56,280 nt of DNA, taken from contig JAGCFW010000009.1 of NCBI GenBank assembly GCA_017649895.1, positions 1 to 56,280 of the forward strand, read 5' to 3'. Shown here in pieces: positions 36,893-46,573 of this stretch. The position numbers were made by a program, and so were the translations under genes. The notes below the pieces were generated by a model. It was given only the letters and a program-made list of their open reading frames with translations, ran no database searches and had not been told where the DNA came from. Within the stretch, counting starts at the first letter, position 1, and the number at the start of each line of letters is the position of its first letter. This stretch comes from Alphaproteobacteria bacterium (GTDB lineage Bacteria; Pseudomonadota; Alphaproteobacteria; UBA3830).

Positions 36893-37597
36893 TTAATTTC
36901 TCCAAAAATCCTTTTTCGTTTGCATTCGTTCTGTATAAATAGAACGTAAAATATTACTGGCACTAACGCCACCGGAGACAACGTCGTACACTCTTATACT
37001 TCCCTTAGAAAGATAAACTGACCATACTATCTTTATATTTTTATCAGCAGTAAGTTGGGACTCCACCTCCACGTGTCTATAGGATTTTACTTTCGATCCG
37101 GTTACTGTAAATTTTGATGTTTTGTAACTATCAAATTTAGATAAAAACTGATTGTATAAATCTTTCGGCAAATAATCATTTGCTATTTTTGCTTTCTCTT
37201 CTTGATTCAAACTTTTAAAACTTGGTCCTATCGCAAAACCTGCGATACTCATTAATCCAAACCTGTTTTTTAAAAGCAAATCGAATCCAGCTTTTACCTC
37301 ATTCAAATCAATATCCTTTGTACGCACTACTTCAAAAGCATTACTTCCTAACTCTCTAATAAAATTCTCTGCTTCTTTCTTGTCTAGTTTTTCAGTATCA
37401 GTCTTGTATTCTTTTTTTAATTTTTCAACCAACTCTTTGGAGAGCCTTTGAAATAATTTCTGTTCCAAATTTTTAGAAGTTTTAGTCTGCTTCTCAGTAA
37501 CTTTGTACGATTGACTATCATTTGTTGCTAGTCTAGCTACACTTGCTTCACAAAACAAAATTGACGCAATTATGATTTGCAATTCCAACTTTCTCAT
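36893..37597 (-). CDS. MlaC-like periplasmic phospholipid-binding protein
   Basis: A 234-residue exported protein (N-terminal ELQIIIASILFCEASVA). The pattern RFGLMSIAGFAIGPSFKSL, NQEEKAKIANDYLPKDLYNQFLSKF cut into parts, and the later SRVYDVVSGGVSASN-like strand fit the MlaC/Ttg2D family, which ferries phospholipids between outer and inner membrane. A long charged helix (residues 40-80) precedes the conserved part. The other Mla genes are absent here. It starts 3 bases behind the CDF transporter, probably one operon with dut and bamD. Confidence 0.72.
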   Translation of the reverse strand: MRKLELQIIIASILFCEASVARLATNDSQSYKVTEKQTKTSKNLEQKLFQRLSKELVEKLKKEYKTDTEKLDKKEAENFIRELGSNAFEVVRTKDIDLNEVKAGFDLLLKNRFGLMSIAGFAIGPSFKSLNQEEKAKIANDYLPKDLYNQFLSKFDSYKTSKFTVTGSKVKSYRHVEVESQLTADKNIKIVWSVYLSKGSIRVYDVVSGGVSASNILRSIYTERMQTKKDFWRN

Positions 37598-37599
37598 AA

Positions 37600-38511
37600 C
37601 TATTTTCCCTTCGGCTCTGCTTTTACTAGAATATCAACTTTTGCAAACAATTTTGAGATATTTTTTTCAACATTTTTTGTGATATCATCGGCATTCTTCA
37701 AAGATACGTCGCGATCTACTCCAATGATAGCTTCTATATGCCTTTTCATCCCTGCGGACCGCGTTCTTAAAACCTTTATCTCTTCTACTCCTGAAACCGC
37801 AAGAATTTCCTTCACAATTTTGTTACGAATATTTTTGGGCAAAGCTTCATCCATAAGGTCCACTAATGCATTTCTCAAAACTTGAAGAGCACTGTACAAA
37901 ACATAAATTCCCACAACAGATCCGAAAATGATATCCACGTGAGCGAAGAAATTTGAGAGTAACAACGATCCGATGACAGCTAAATTCATACAAAAATCGG
38001 ATAAATAGTGCAGAGAATCTCCCTTTACCAACACCGAACTGGTCTTCCTCGCGACATACTTTTGAAAATAAATCAGCTGATACACCGCCACTGTGGACAC
38101 CAACATAATTACTATACCAACCATTGTATTTTGTATCGGTTGAGGATCATTCCATGCTTCATATGACTCGTGCAAAATCATTATTCCCGAGTAAAAAATA
38201 ATCAGGCACTGAAAAATCGAAACCACTCCCTCCACTTTTTCGTGGCCGAAATTGTGATTATCGTCGAACTTTACATCGGAGTATTTCAGAGCATGGTATA
38301 CCAAAAAAGAAACCAGAGCATCCAGAAGAGAATCAGTCATGGACGCCTGAAGAGAAATTGATCCTGTAACACGCCAAGCGATAAATTTTATGATAACCAA
38401 AAAAACAGAGGTCATCACCCCGAGAGAAACCGACCTCTTCGCCAACTCCACATGATTATACCCGGAAAACCATCTGTCCAATATTTTGTTTAAAAATTTT
38501 ACGTTAAACAT
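37600..38511 (-). CDS. Cation diffusion facilitator, FieF-like
   Basis: A 303-residue inner membrane metal exporter with six membrane segments and a cytoplasmic C-terminal domain. The metal site follows the FieF type: Asp-x3-Asp in TDSLLDALVSF (TM2) and His-x3-Asp in GDSLHYLSDF (TM5); NHNFGHEKVEG lies between. Such proteins export Zn2+, Fe2+ or Mn2+ in exchange for protons. ATG 38511 with GGGGA upstream is preferred to TTG 38523. It is the first gene of the run with mlaC-like, dut and bamD. Confidence 0.92.
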   Translation of the reverse strand: MFNVKFLNKILDRWFSGYNHVELAKRSVSLGVMTSVFLVIIKFIAWRVTGSISLQASMTDSLLDALVSFLVYHALKYSDVKFDDNHNFGHEKVEGVVSIFQCLIIFYSGIMILHESYEAWNDPQPIQNTMVGIVIMLVSTVAVYQLIYFQKYVARKTSSVLVKGDSLHYLSDFCMNLAVIGSLLLSNFFAHVDIIFGSVVGIYVLYSALQVLRNALVDLMDEALPKNIRNKIVKEILAVSGVEEIKVLRTRSAGMKRHIEAIIGVDRDVSLKNADDITKNVEKNISKLFAKVDILVKAEPKGK

Positions 38512-38606
38512 AAACGTCCCCAAAACATTTTTCCATTGTAAACGAATATAAAGTTTTTTTCAGTATTCACTTTAAAAATTTTGTAGTATATTATGCACTG
38601 TGTTTC

Positions 38607-38683
38607 GGCGGGATAGCTCAGCTGGTTAGAGCAGCGGAATCATAATCCGCGTGTCGGGGGTTCAAGTCCCTCTCCCGCTACCA
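38607..38683 (+). tRNA. tRNA-Met(CAU), elongator type
   Basis: The 77-base sequence starts GGCGGGATAGCTCAG, has CAT in the anticodon loop between GCGGA and TCCGC, TTCAAGTC in the T loop and ends in an encoded CCA. The sequence is close to elongator tRNA-Met of alphaproteobacteria. TATATT near 38584 may be its -10 box. Confidence 0.94.
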
Positions 38684-38902
38684 GCTCGAATTTCAATGTT
38701 TGAAATAGGTGGGGTCGCAGCTGTCGATCTGTCTTGAGTTTTTGATTTTCGCATAGTACAATCACCCTGCCTCGTTGGGGGGAAAAAGCGGTCAGCTTGA
38801 ACGAGAAAATTTTGTGAAAGTTTGAGATACGTTGAAATAGAAAGATGAAATTACGAAGGGATTAGTGAGAACTGTATCGATTTAGTGTTAAAGATGTAAG
38901 AA

Positions 38903-40576
38903 ATGATAAAGATGTTATTTCGTAAAATTGTAGATAAGGTAAAGCATGATGTTGCCGCAGTAAGCAGAAAAGAATTTTTGATATTTTCTGTGTTGAGTTT
39001 TGTGTGTTTGGTCGCTCCGTCCTTTTTATATTCGATATGCTATTCCAATTATAATTTCAGGATTGATTTTATCTTTTGGTTAGTGCTCGTATTTGCTTTA
39101 TTCATGGCAGGAGCGAAAACAAAACTTAATTTATTTGTTATCAGCATTTTTGCTGTTATGGAGCTGATTCAGTTTTCGCACATATTTTACTTCGGAACGC
39201 CAATAACTCCTTTTGAAATAGAGATGATTTGGCAAGAAAAAGGAGAAATATTCGAGAGCGGTTTTGATACCTTTCCGTACTTTTTAATTCCGTTATTTTC
39301 AGTTCTCATACCGTATATCACCTTGTTTTTTGTGTATTTGAAACGAAGAAAAAGTAAGGGATCAGTCTTTTTTTCTATGCTCCTTCTCATAATGCTTTCC
39401 ATTTTACCTAAAAAAGCATTAACCGGAGGGCGGCAGGTTATAAATAATCTTATGCCGAGAAATGATTCTATTAGTATCTATAATTCATTAACTTCATTTT
39501 CCGGATTTTTCTTTAACAGGGTTCTGCTGGGCTATGGTAAAAACACGCAGATAAAGGACTACAAACCCTACGAAGTGAAAAAGATTTCTTCTCCTAAAAA
39601 TGTCAATGTTGTTGTTATAATCGGAGAGAGTGCTAATCCATCGAGAGTGCATTTACTTGGGCATGATAGGCCAACTACACCAAACTTGGATAGATTAGCA
39701 AAATCAGACAGAAACTTTGTATATGGTTTGGCCCTATCTAGTAGTGTACTTACAACCGTTTCTACCACGATGTTTATGAATGTTCTGAGAGAACCCAATA
39801 ATATAAAACACTTAATGAATCAACCTTCACATCTGTTTAAGCTTGCAAAGACAAATGGATTTAAAACCGTGTACATCAGCGCTCAAGACAACGCTATTGC
39901 AAGAGGATTCGCTCCGGATTTCGTCGATATTTTGCACACGAAAGAATATGCTCCGGTAGAAGATGCGAAAAAAGGAGATTTGGTGGTTCTTGATAAATTG
40001 AAAGAGTTTGGCACAAAATTCGGAAGCAAAAACTTCATCGTGCTTCATCAAAGAAACGCGCATTCTCCGTATGACAAAGGATACAGAAATATAGAAAGAT
40101 TCAAAAAGTATGTGTCACCTATTACTGCGTCATTCGAAGAAAAAAAGAGGAACTCATACGACAATGCAATGTTGTTTAATGATTATTTTATTTCTGAAAT
40201 TATCGATTATTTTAAAAATAATACAAACAATCCGACGTATATATTTTGGATTCCCGATCATGCAGATCTGCTCGGTGAAGATGGATTGTGGGGACACTCT
40301 ATTGTAAATATAAACGTTGCGAAAATACCGTTTGTTTTCACATTGCTACACAAAGAAAATGATCCATTTGTTTCCGAATTAAAATCGATATTTATGCCTA
40401 CACACTATGAATTTGGAAAAATGATAGCAAAGCTTTTAGGATATGAGATTGTTAACCCCAATGAAAAAGACGGTATCTTTTACGTCAACGGAAACGTGAT
40501 AAATGGTGATGCCGGCTGGTTTGAAATAGATAAAAGAGAGAGAAGTTTTAAATTTGCAAAACATAATCCGGATTAA
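38903..40576 (+). CDS. Phosphoethanolamine transferase-like sulfatase-fold protein
   Basis: A 557-residue inner membrane protein: five N-terminal membrane segments (to about residue 160) and a periplasmic alkaline-phosphatase-like domain. Motifs are VVVIIGESANPSRVHLLGHD, RPTTPNLDRLA, NFIVLHQRNAHSPYDKGY and IFWIPDHADLLGEDG. This is the EptA/CptA/OpgE layout, enzymes that move phosphoethanolamine from phosphatidylethanolamine to lipid A or other glycans. The usual nucleophile threonine after Gly-Glu is serine here. It may modify the lipid A made through LpxK, encoded 4 kb away. Confidence 0.87.
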   Translation: MIKMLFRKIVDKVKHDVAAVSRKEFLIFSVLSFVCLVAPSFLYSICYSNYNFRIDFIFWLVLVFALFMAGAKTKLNLFVISIFAVMELIQFSHIFYFGTPITPFEIEMIWQEKGEIFESGFDTFPYFLIPLFSVLIPYITLFFVYLKRRKSKGSVFFSMLLLIMLSILPKKALTGGRQVINNLMPRNDSISIYNSLTSFSGFFFNRVLLGYGKNTQIKDYKPYEVKKISSPKNVNVVVIIGESANPSRVHLLGHDRPTTPNLDRLAKSDRNFVYGLALSSSVLTTVSTTMFMNVLREPNNIKHLMNQPSHLFKLAKTNGFKTVYISAQDNAIARGFAPDFVDILHTKEYAPVEDAKKGDLVVLDKLKEFGTKFGSKNFIVLHQRNAHSPYDKGYRNIERFKKYVSPITASFEEKKRNSYDNAMLFNDYFISEIIDYFKNNTNNPTYIFWIPDHADLLGEDGLWGHSIVNINVAKIPFVFTLLHKENDPFVSELKSIFMPTHYEFGKMIAKLLGYEIVNPNEKDGIFYVNGNVINGDAGWFEIDKRERSFKFAKHNPD

Positions 40577-40671
40577 ATCTGAAAGGCGAAAGTTTAATTT
40601 CGTTCTTTGGAAGGACAACACAAAATTGTAAAATTCCTCTGCTCTGACATATCTAAGAATCGGAATAATAC

Positions 40672-41007
40672 TCAAAGAACCTTGGATAATATATATTCTT
40701 TGATTGTTTCTAAGTGACATCTCTTTGGAAACCACCAACAAAATAAATTAATCCTGCCGTGTTTTTCATAAATATACAGCAATTTTTCGACTACATTTCG
40801 GAATTCCACGTCCTTTTTTATTCGTTCATGGAAGTAAGACTGATACTTATCGAGGACACAATCACGTAAAGACTCATCATCAATTCGAAAAGGATTCCCG
40901 AAAATAGTTTTTCTATCGACACGCACATCAAACTCATAATACGGCTCCGAAAAATCCATGTTTTTAATAATTATCACTGTTTCAATACCTCTTCTACGAG
41001 CCAGCAC
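40672..41007 (-). CDS. DUF4326 domain protein, phage-type
   Basis: A 111-residue protein with the DUF4326 pattern: FDVRVDRKTIFGNPFRID near the start and LFCWWFPKRCHLETIKEYI at the end, where the family shows C-x-C-x2-CH. Here the first cysteine of that motif is followed by Trp-Trp. The family is frequent in phages and mobile DNA; its function is unknown. GTG 41007 is the likely start, without a strong ribosome binding site. It lies behind the terminator of the STAND gene. Confidence 0.7.
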   Translation of the reverse strand: MLARRRGIETVIIIKNMDFSEPYYEFDVRVDRKTIFGNPFRIDDESLRDCVLDKYQSYFHERIKKDVEFRNVVEKLLYIYEKHGRINLFCWWFPKRCHLETIKEYILSKVL

Positions 41008-41121
41008 ATTGCAATACTACAGATATTTTGCAACCAAATAAAGTAGTTCGATTATTGTCGCAACATAGTCGCCGTTCGCGGCTTTCGAAAGACCAAAGTT
41101 CTTTACCAACGAATTAATCAC

Positions 41122-41148
41122 AAAGAAAGCCTCCTTATTCAAAGAGGC
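41122..41148 (-). terminator. Terminator of the HTH-STAND gene
   Basis: On the minus strand GCCTCTTT and AAGGAGGC form an 8-bp stem with one mismatch, followed by TTTCTTTG, about 45 bases behind the stop codon at 41194. Confidence 0.7.
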
Positions 41149-41193
41149 CTCCTTGTTTTGAGAAATTACTTTTCGTTACTAAAATTTCTTTGT

Positions 41194-43983
41194 TCACTTT
41201 TTTTCAGGATCAATCCTTTTTGTTAAAAGCAGATTTTTTCCCACGTAACACTCATTAAACTCGTAGTTTTTCCCGTAAATCGCTTCGAATATTTTCAAAC
41301 TATTTTCAAAATATTCTCTCATACTTTCGGAATTTTCATTAAAAGCCTTCCGTTTTTCTAAATCACCATAAGCTGACTCCGTCAGAATCTCTTTGCACAA
41401 CTTTCGGATGCTTTTGAAAAAGTCTCGGAAGTACTTTTGAGAAGCGCCAAAATTTTTCTTGCGACATTCAATTACAGCAGCATGATATACGCAGGTATCG
41501 TGCAACAAGTCACAATAATTATTCCTCTCTCTGTCTCCATAAGTATGTCCCCCTTTGTCCTCGTAATTTAACACATTTTCACATATCTGCATCGCTTCAT
41601 CTAACTTGTTAAGACGAATCAGGCACTCTACTTCATGACATTTAACTCTGAACAAATATTCTCCCTTCATTAATTTCGAGAAGAACGATTCAGATTCCAA
41701 GAAATACTTGTAGGCACGAGAAACTTTGCTCATACGAAGATAAGCCAACCCTCTTTCGAGAGCAATTATACCTCTCGCGTACAATGTATCAGCATTATAG
41801 TATCCGGCTTTATCAAGAGCTTTTTCGGCTTCCTTCGCCAAACCTAAAGCCTGCTGATACAATCCTAGAGCATTATAAATTCCCGCCAGCTTGGCCTTTT
41901 GGACATTTCTCCTGGTCGCAGCCGGCTCAAATTTGTCGAACTTTTCGTGAGATAATACTTCTATAGCCTTTTTCATTATGTCCACGGAAGCACGTGTATT
42001 GTCCCGATTTATTCCATCTACAAAATAATTAAAGGCCATATTTTCAAGGATATTAGATTCAAACAACCCTTTTCGAACATCTTCCATTTGTGCAAACTGC
42101 AGATGTTTTAGGGCAGATGTAAAACATTCATTGGACTGCTCAAACGCTCTCTGCCTCATACGAACAATACCCAATATCATATAGGCATGAACCTTTTCCA
42201 AACTGTTATCACGAAAAACCTTCAAACTCTCGACCAAATACTTATCCGCAAGAGAAATTTTATTCATCACCGTGTAAATCTCTCCCATCCTGAACTTTAC
42301 TCTTGCCAAATTATATTCACCTAAGCAATTGTTTCCTTCATTAATTTCAACAACTTTGCCGAGATATTCCATCGCCTCTTTCATTCTGTAAGACTTTGTC
42401 CTCAAAATTTCAGAGATCAACAACAGTACCCTGGATTTATCGCCGGCTATCTTCTCTCCCTTAACTTTCGAAATTTTGGATAACATAGCATCCAAATGAG
42501 GAATCAACGTTAATTTCCTATCGGCATTGTGAAAAATTACTTTAGTTATCGTGTGCACTGATGACGCCAACTCCTCATCCGTAAGCAATTCCGTAATGTA
42601 GTCGTACCCTATCTTGTGACTGCTTCTGTGAATAGAAATTTCCGCCCCCGAGTCAGTCACTAGCGACTTTTCCCTAAGTCTCCTTATGAAATTATCGGCA
42701 TTAAGCGTTCCTGCAATATCTTTGAGTATATATTTCGGAATATTCTGAGAATCTAATAGACTTAGAGTCAACAACAGTAACTTATACTCTGCTTTATTAT
42801 TTAAAACCTCCTTAAGTGACGAACTTATGATTCCGTATCGGGTTTCGCTGTATCCGGAATTCTCCCTTATCAAGTCTCTTTGCTCCGAATTAAGCTCATT
42901 GATACTTTTTGTGATCAACTGAGAATACTCATCCAAAGTGATATTAGTATTTTTTATGTAGTAGGCCGCTGCACTCACGTCCAGAGGAAACTCAGGTATC
43001 ATCGCCAAAAATTCTGAAACTTTTTTCTTATCTTCTAAATCAAGTTTGGCAAACTCCTTTCTGAAAACAATATTTGAAAACAATTCCTTCTTCTCTTGTT
43101 CTTCCAGTCTTCCGATATTTACCAAAGACTCTGCTTTTATAAAATTGTTGTTTCCCAAATTTTGATTCCTGGTCGTGATTAGGACACAGCCCTGCCCCCA
43201 AATCTCTTCATTTACAGGAAAATACTCTTTGATACTTTCAAAAAATCCTACGTTATCCATCAGCAGAACCCAGCTATCTTTTTGTTTCAACAACATCGAG
43301 ACAAGTCTGACCAACCTTTTCTTACGGTATTCTACGTCTTGCAAATTTCTAATGAGATCAATCTCTTTTCTCTGATCGGGATCCACCGCCAAATGATCCG
43401 CCAATTCCATGAACGAGTTATATAGAGTCTTCCCCGTTTCCGCATTGACTTCAAATTTAACATCTCCCTCTAGCAAAGATACAACTTTTCTCGCAACAGT
43501 AGTTTTTCCTGCTCCACCCGTTCCAAAGACCACGACAGTTCGTATTCCTTTCTGCCATTTCAGCTTTTGAATTATCTTATCTTCAATATACGGCCTGTTC
43601 AAAAAATTATCGGTAAAATTTGAAATGTTTGTTACTTCGAGAGGTTTGTGTTTTTTCGGATAAAGAAGTGCCGTTACTCCCAGAAGAATCAGTAAAATCA
43701 ATATCAGAGCATGTAGAAATCTTTTATCACCACTTAAAATCGAAATCTTTTTTACAATAAGATTTTCTTTATTCTTTTCGAAGAAATCCAACAATTCCTT
43801 CTTGGAATCAGCTTTCGTCTTTTCTTTCAAATTTTTCACATGATAATCTATCGCCTTTACTGAAATCGACAACTTCTCAGCTATCTCACGATAGGTTGCT
43901 CCCTTTTTCAGTTCTTCAACTATGGCCATTTCCTGACTGGAAAACTTGATCCCATTTATATCTATCTCGTACTTTTTACTCAT
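41194..43983 (-). CDS. Membrane-anchored LuxR-HTH / NB-ARC / TPR (STAND) protein
   Basis: A 929-residue protein. Residues 12-58 form a LuxR-type helix-turn-helix (FSSQEMAIVEELKKGATYRE, then KLSISVKAIDYHVKNLKEKT). A membrane segment lies at about 89-107 (FLHALILILLILLGVTALLY). The STAND ATPase follows: Walker A VVFGTGGAGKTTVA (about 151-164), Walker B SWVLLMDNV (about 245) and the arginine strand CVLITTRNQ. A winged-helix part and about ten TPR-like repeats fill the rest to the C-terminus. This order puts the DNA-binding domain in the cytoplasm before the membrane and the sensor outside or, if the segment is a loop, inside. Ligand and targets are unknown. ATG 43983 with GAGAT upstream is chosen. 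Confidence 0.85.
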   Translation of the reverse strand: MSKKYEIDINGIKFSSQEMAIVEELKKGATYREIAEKLSISVKAIDYHVKNLKEKTKADSKKELLDFFEKNKENLIVKKISILSGDKRFLHALILILLILLGVTALLYPKKHKPLEVTNISNFTDNFLNRPYIEDKIIQKLKWQKGIRTVVVFGTGGAGKTTVARKVVSLLEGDVKFEVNAETGKTLYNSFMELADHLAVDPDQRKEIDLIRNLQDVEYRKKRLVRLVSMLLKQKDSWVLLMDNVGFFESIKEYFPVNEEIWGQGCVLITTRNQNLGNNNFIKAESLVNIGRLEEQEKKELFSNIVFRKEFAKLDLEDKKKVSEFLAMIPEFPLDVSAAAYYIKNTNITLDEYSQLITKSINELNSEQRDLIRENSGYSETRYGIISSSLKEVLNNKAEYKLLLLTLSLLDSQNIPKYILKDIAGTLNADNFIRRLREKSLVTDSGAEISIHRSSHKIGYDYITELLTDEELASSVHTITKVIFHNADRKLTLIPHLDAMLSKISKVKGEKIAGDKSRVLLLISEILRTKSYRMKEAMEYLGKVVEINEGNNCLGEYNLARVKFRMGEIYTVMNKISLADKYLVESLKVFRDNSLEKVHAYMILGIVRMRQRAFEQSNECFTSALKHLQFAQMEDVRKGLFESNILENMAFNYFVDGINRDNTRASVDIMKKAIEVLSHEKFDKFEPAATRRNVQKAKLAGIYNALGLYQQALGLAKEAEKALDKAGYYNADTLYARGIIALERGLAYLRMSKVSRAYKYFLESESFFSKLMKGEYLFRVKCHEVECLIRLNKLDEAMQICENVLNYEDKGGHTYGDRERNNYCDLLHDTCVYHAAVIECRKKNFGASQKYFRDFFKSIRKLCKEILTESAYGDLEKRKAFNENSESMREYFENSLKIFEAIYGKNYEFNECYVGKNLLLTKRIDPEKK

Positions 43984-44109
43984 CTTCACATCTCTATACT
44001 AACTATGAGTTACGCTAGCATGAGTAGAATGATTTTGTAAATAAGAAAAATTGAGAACAAGTGCAAATTGGCAAACCAAGATTTAAATCTTGGAATTAAA
44101 AGACAAAAC

Positions 44110-45069
44110 TTAGAAATCAAGAAGAAAATCAATAGGTGATTCCCAGATAATATCCACACCTACAGTTTTTATTTGGGACCAATATTTTCTCGGAATTCTC
44201 ATCAAATCTTTTTCTGTTGTCACTAATTGGGCCCTCAATCTGAATGCCTCCTCCAACATTTCACTAATCTCTTCATCTTTATAAGGATAGTGATCCGGAA
44301 AGGCTATTGTCTTGGCTACCTCAAAATTTGAAAATATCTGAAAAAATTTTTGTGGATATCCTAAACCACAGAAAACCATAAGCCGACCTGAAATACTTTC
44401 AAAATTTTGTTTTATGTTACCACAGCGAACTGGAATATCTCCGAATGACGGAACATTATCGTCACTTTCCCTCTTCAACACAAGCAAAGCGTCTATATCG
44501 GATTTAATTTCGTTGAAATCCAATCGGTTCGGCCCCAACGGAAACATTTCACCGTTACCAAATAACTGATCATTATTTACTACGATTATTTTTTTAGTCG
44601 GTTCAAGATATTTTTGAGAAAGTCCGTCATCTAAAATCAAATATTCGCATCCGTCAATCATATTTTCCGCCATATCAGCGGTTTCCGCTCTATCTTTTCC
44701 GACAAATACATCAAATTGTTTCGAAAGCATAAGCGGTTCATCTCCCACATCTTTGTAGCTATGAATATTGTTGTCTACCTTCAGGGCTTCGCTCGCTTTC
44801 CGCCCATATCCTCTGCTTAATACCGCGAATTTTTTATTATTTTCTTTCAACATTTTGCAGATAGAGCTTACAACAACCGTCTTTCCCGAACCTCCGACGG
44901 TTATCCCTCCGACAGCTATTACTTTCTTCCCGTAAAGCGAAACATTGCAAGGCAGATGATATCTGTAGTTTGAAACAACCCGGAAAATCTCACTAATCGG
45001 TTTAAGACATAATTTTTGCAACAATCCGGGTTCTTTATACCAAAACTCAGGAGTTTTAAAAAAAATCAT
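44110..45069 (-). CDS. lpxK: Tetraacyldisaccharide 4'-kinase LpxK
   Basis: A 319-residue inner-membrane-associated kinase that phosphorylates the lipid A precursor disaccharide at the 4' position. It has the P-loop GGITVGGSGKTVVV, the catalytic-site region VLSRGYGRK and DVGDEPLML, and the conserved LILDDGLSQ and LFGNGEMFPLGPNR. The N-terminal anchor helix (PEFWYKEPGLLQKL) is also present. It shows that the organism makes lipid A. It follows the MFS gene by about 40 bases. Confidence 0.95.
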   Translation of the reverse strand: MIFFKTPEFWYKEPGLLQKLCLKPISEIFRVVSNYRYHLPCNVSLYGKKVIAVGGITVGGSGKTVVVSSICKMLKENNKKFAVLSRGYGRKASEALKVDNNIHSYKDVGDEPLMLSKQFDVFVGKDRAETADMAENMIDGCEYLILDDGLSQKYLEPTKKIIVVNNDQLFGNGEMFPLGPNRLDFNEIKSDIDALLVLKRESDDNVPSFGDIPVRCGNIKQNFESISGRLMVFCGLGYPQKFFQIFSNFEVAKTIAFPDHYPYKDEEISEMLEEAFRLRAQLVTTEKDLMRIPRKYWSQIKTVGVDIIWESPIDFLLDF

Positions 45070-45106
45070 AAGTTATCTCCTAAACTCCTGAGCCTTGAAA
45101 AAACAC

Positions 45107-46492
45107 TTATTCCCTTCCTTTCGAAAGCACTGCAAAATTGTACTTCTTCGGAAGCAAAACAAATGAAAGAATGAGTGCTAAAACACAGCAGGTAAGGCTG
45201 TATACAAAGGTATACTCGCAACCCATGCGCTCCCAAATCTTGCCGGCCTCTTGAGAAGCAACCCAGTACCCGCCACCTAGAATCAACGAATAAATTCCTA
45301 TCGCCGTTGCTCTCAAATGAAATACCACCTGCTCGCAAATAATCGCTATAAACAATCCCTCTATCGCCGACATCTGTCCGCCCCACAAGAAAACCCCGAG
45401 ATATACACAACAGGCCTGCGCATTTATTACAAATCCGTTTCCGAAGAATCTTGATAAGTCGAGAGAAAAATCGACGATATTACAAATATATCCCGCAAAC
45501 AAAAACAAGAGATTCGATACAATCATCATCAACATGCAGAACCTGATAAACTTACCTTTTCCAAACTTATCTGCAAAAAAACCAATGGTGAAGGCCAGCA
45601 TGACCTGCCCCATACTTACAACAAGCGATGTCGAGCCAGCAACTCTGATATCAACGAAATTCTTCATATATATAGGGAATAAATGCTCCGAAAAATGCCC
45701 CAACTGAAAAATGAAAGCCAGAAGAATCAGCTTCCAAAACGAGAGATCCAAAGATTTTAAATACTTCCTCTTAAAAGGATTTTCTCTCTTTTCAACCTTT
45801 TCATCGTTATTCACATTTTTCCGATTAGAATCCTTCACAAATAGAAGGCAAATACCCGCCAGCACCACAGGAATGACCGCGAACAAAAATACCTTTCGGA
45901 AATCATTGAAAAAATATCCCATAAGAGTGACAGCAATAACTCCACCAAGAAGTCCGCCAGCTGTTTTTACGGACTTCGTAAGTCCGTAAACCCTGCCCCT
46001 TATACTTCTCGGAGTGATGTCCGCAATTAACGCATCTCTCGGCGACGCCTGTAAACCATTTCCCATTCTTTCAGAAAGTTGGACACCTAAAATTCCCGAA
46101 AAACTGTATACGAAAGGAAGAAATGACCTTGCTACCAAAGTAAAGGCACACCCCACGCACAAAATCAATTTTCTCTCTCTGAAAAAGTCGCTTATCGGGC
46201 CTGAAAACACGCGAGTAATATAGGCGACACATTCTACCAGGCCATCCATATTGGCTATCTGAGAAACGGTCAATCCAAGATCCTCTTTCAAAAAAAGAGC
46301 CAACTGGCTGTAAACTATTGCTGTGGACATTCCCAGGAATAATCCGAAAAATGAGATTGCCCAAATACCTCCCGGAATACTGGAAATAATAGAAAAAAAG
46401 CCATCCTTACGATGGCTCATGTCCTGTTCCGAACAACTTTCCTGAGGCTCTTCATCCCTCACCACCTCTGAAGTTTTTACCACGCTATTCAC
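45107..46492 (-). CDS. MFS transporter
   Basis: A 461-residue protein with twelve predicted membrane segments and a long charged N-terminus (about 30 residues). The loop 2-3 motif is GPISDFFRERKLIL, ITPRSIRGRVYGLTKS lies in the N-half and the equivalent FFADKFGKGKFIRF in the C-half, with a long central cytoplasmic loop. This points to a proton-coupled major facilitator; the substrate is unknown. The start is GTG 46492, with GGGGGTG upstream. Its stop lies 37 bases before lpxK. Confidence 0.88.
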   Translation of the reverse strand: MNSVVKTSEVVRDEEPQESCSEQDMSHRKDGFFSIISSIPGGIWAISFFGLFLGMSTAIVYSQLALFLKEDLGLTVSQIANMDGLVECVAYITRVFSGPISDFFRERKLILCVGCAFTLVARSFLPFVYSFSGILGVQLSERMGNGLQASPRDALIADITPRSIRGRVYGLTKSVKTAGGLLGGVIAVTLMGYFFNDFRKVFLFAVIPVVLAGICLLFVKDSNRKNVNNDEKVEKRENPFKRKYLKSLDLSFWKLILLAFIFQLGHFSEHLFPIYMKNFVDIRVAGSTSLVVSMGQVMLAFTIGFFADKFGKGKFIRFCMLMMIVSNLLFLFAGYICNIVDFSLDLSRFFGNGFVINAQACCVYLGVFLWGGQMSAIEGLFIAIICEQVVFHLRATAIGIYSLILGGGYWVASQEAGKIWERMGCEYTFVYSLTCCVLALILSFVLLPKKYNFAVLSKGRE

Positions 46493-46573
46493 TTACACCC
46501 CCGAAACTTAATTATAGTTAATTTTCGATAAATTTATCATTTCCGACGAAAAAAATCCAGAAGCAACCTGATT

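Noticed and set aside
40672-43983. Prophage or full defence island around the STAND and DUF4326 genes
   Set aside because: No integrase, structural phage genes, nuclease or restriction genes are adjacent; neighbours are envelope housekeeping genes.
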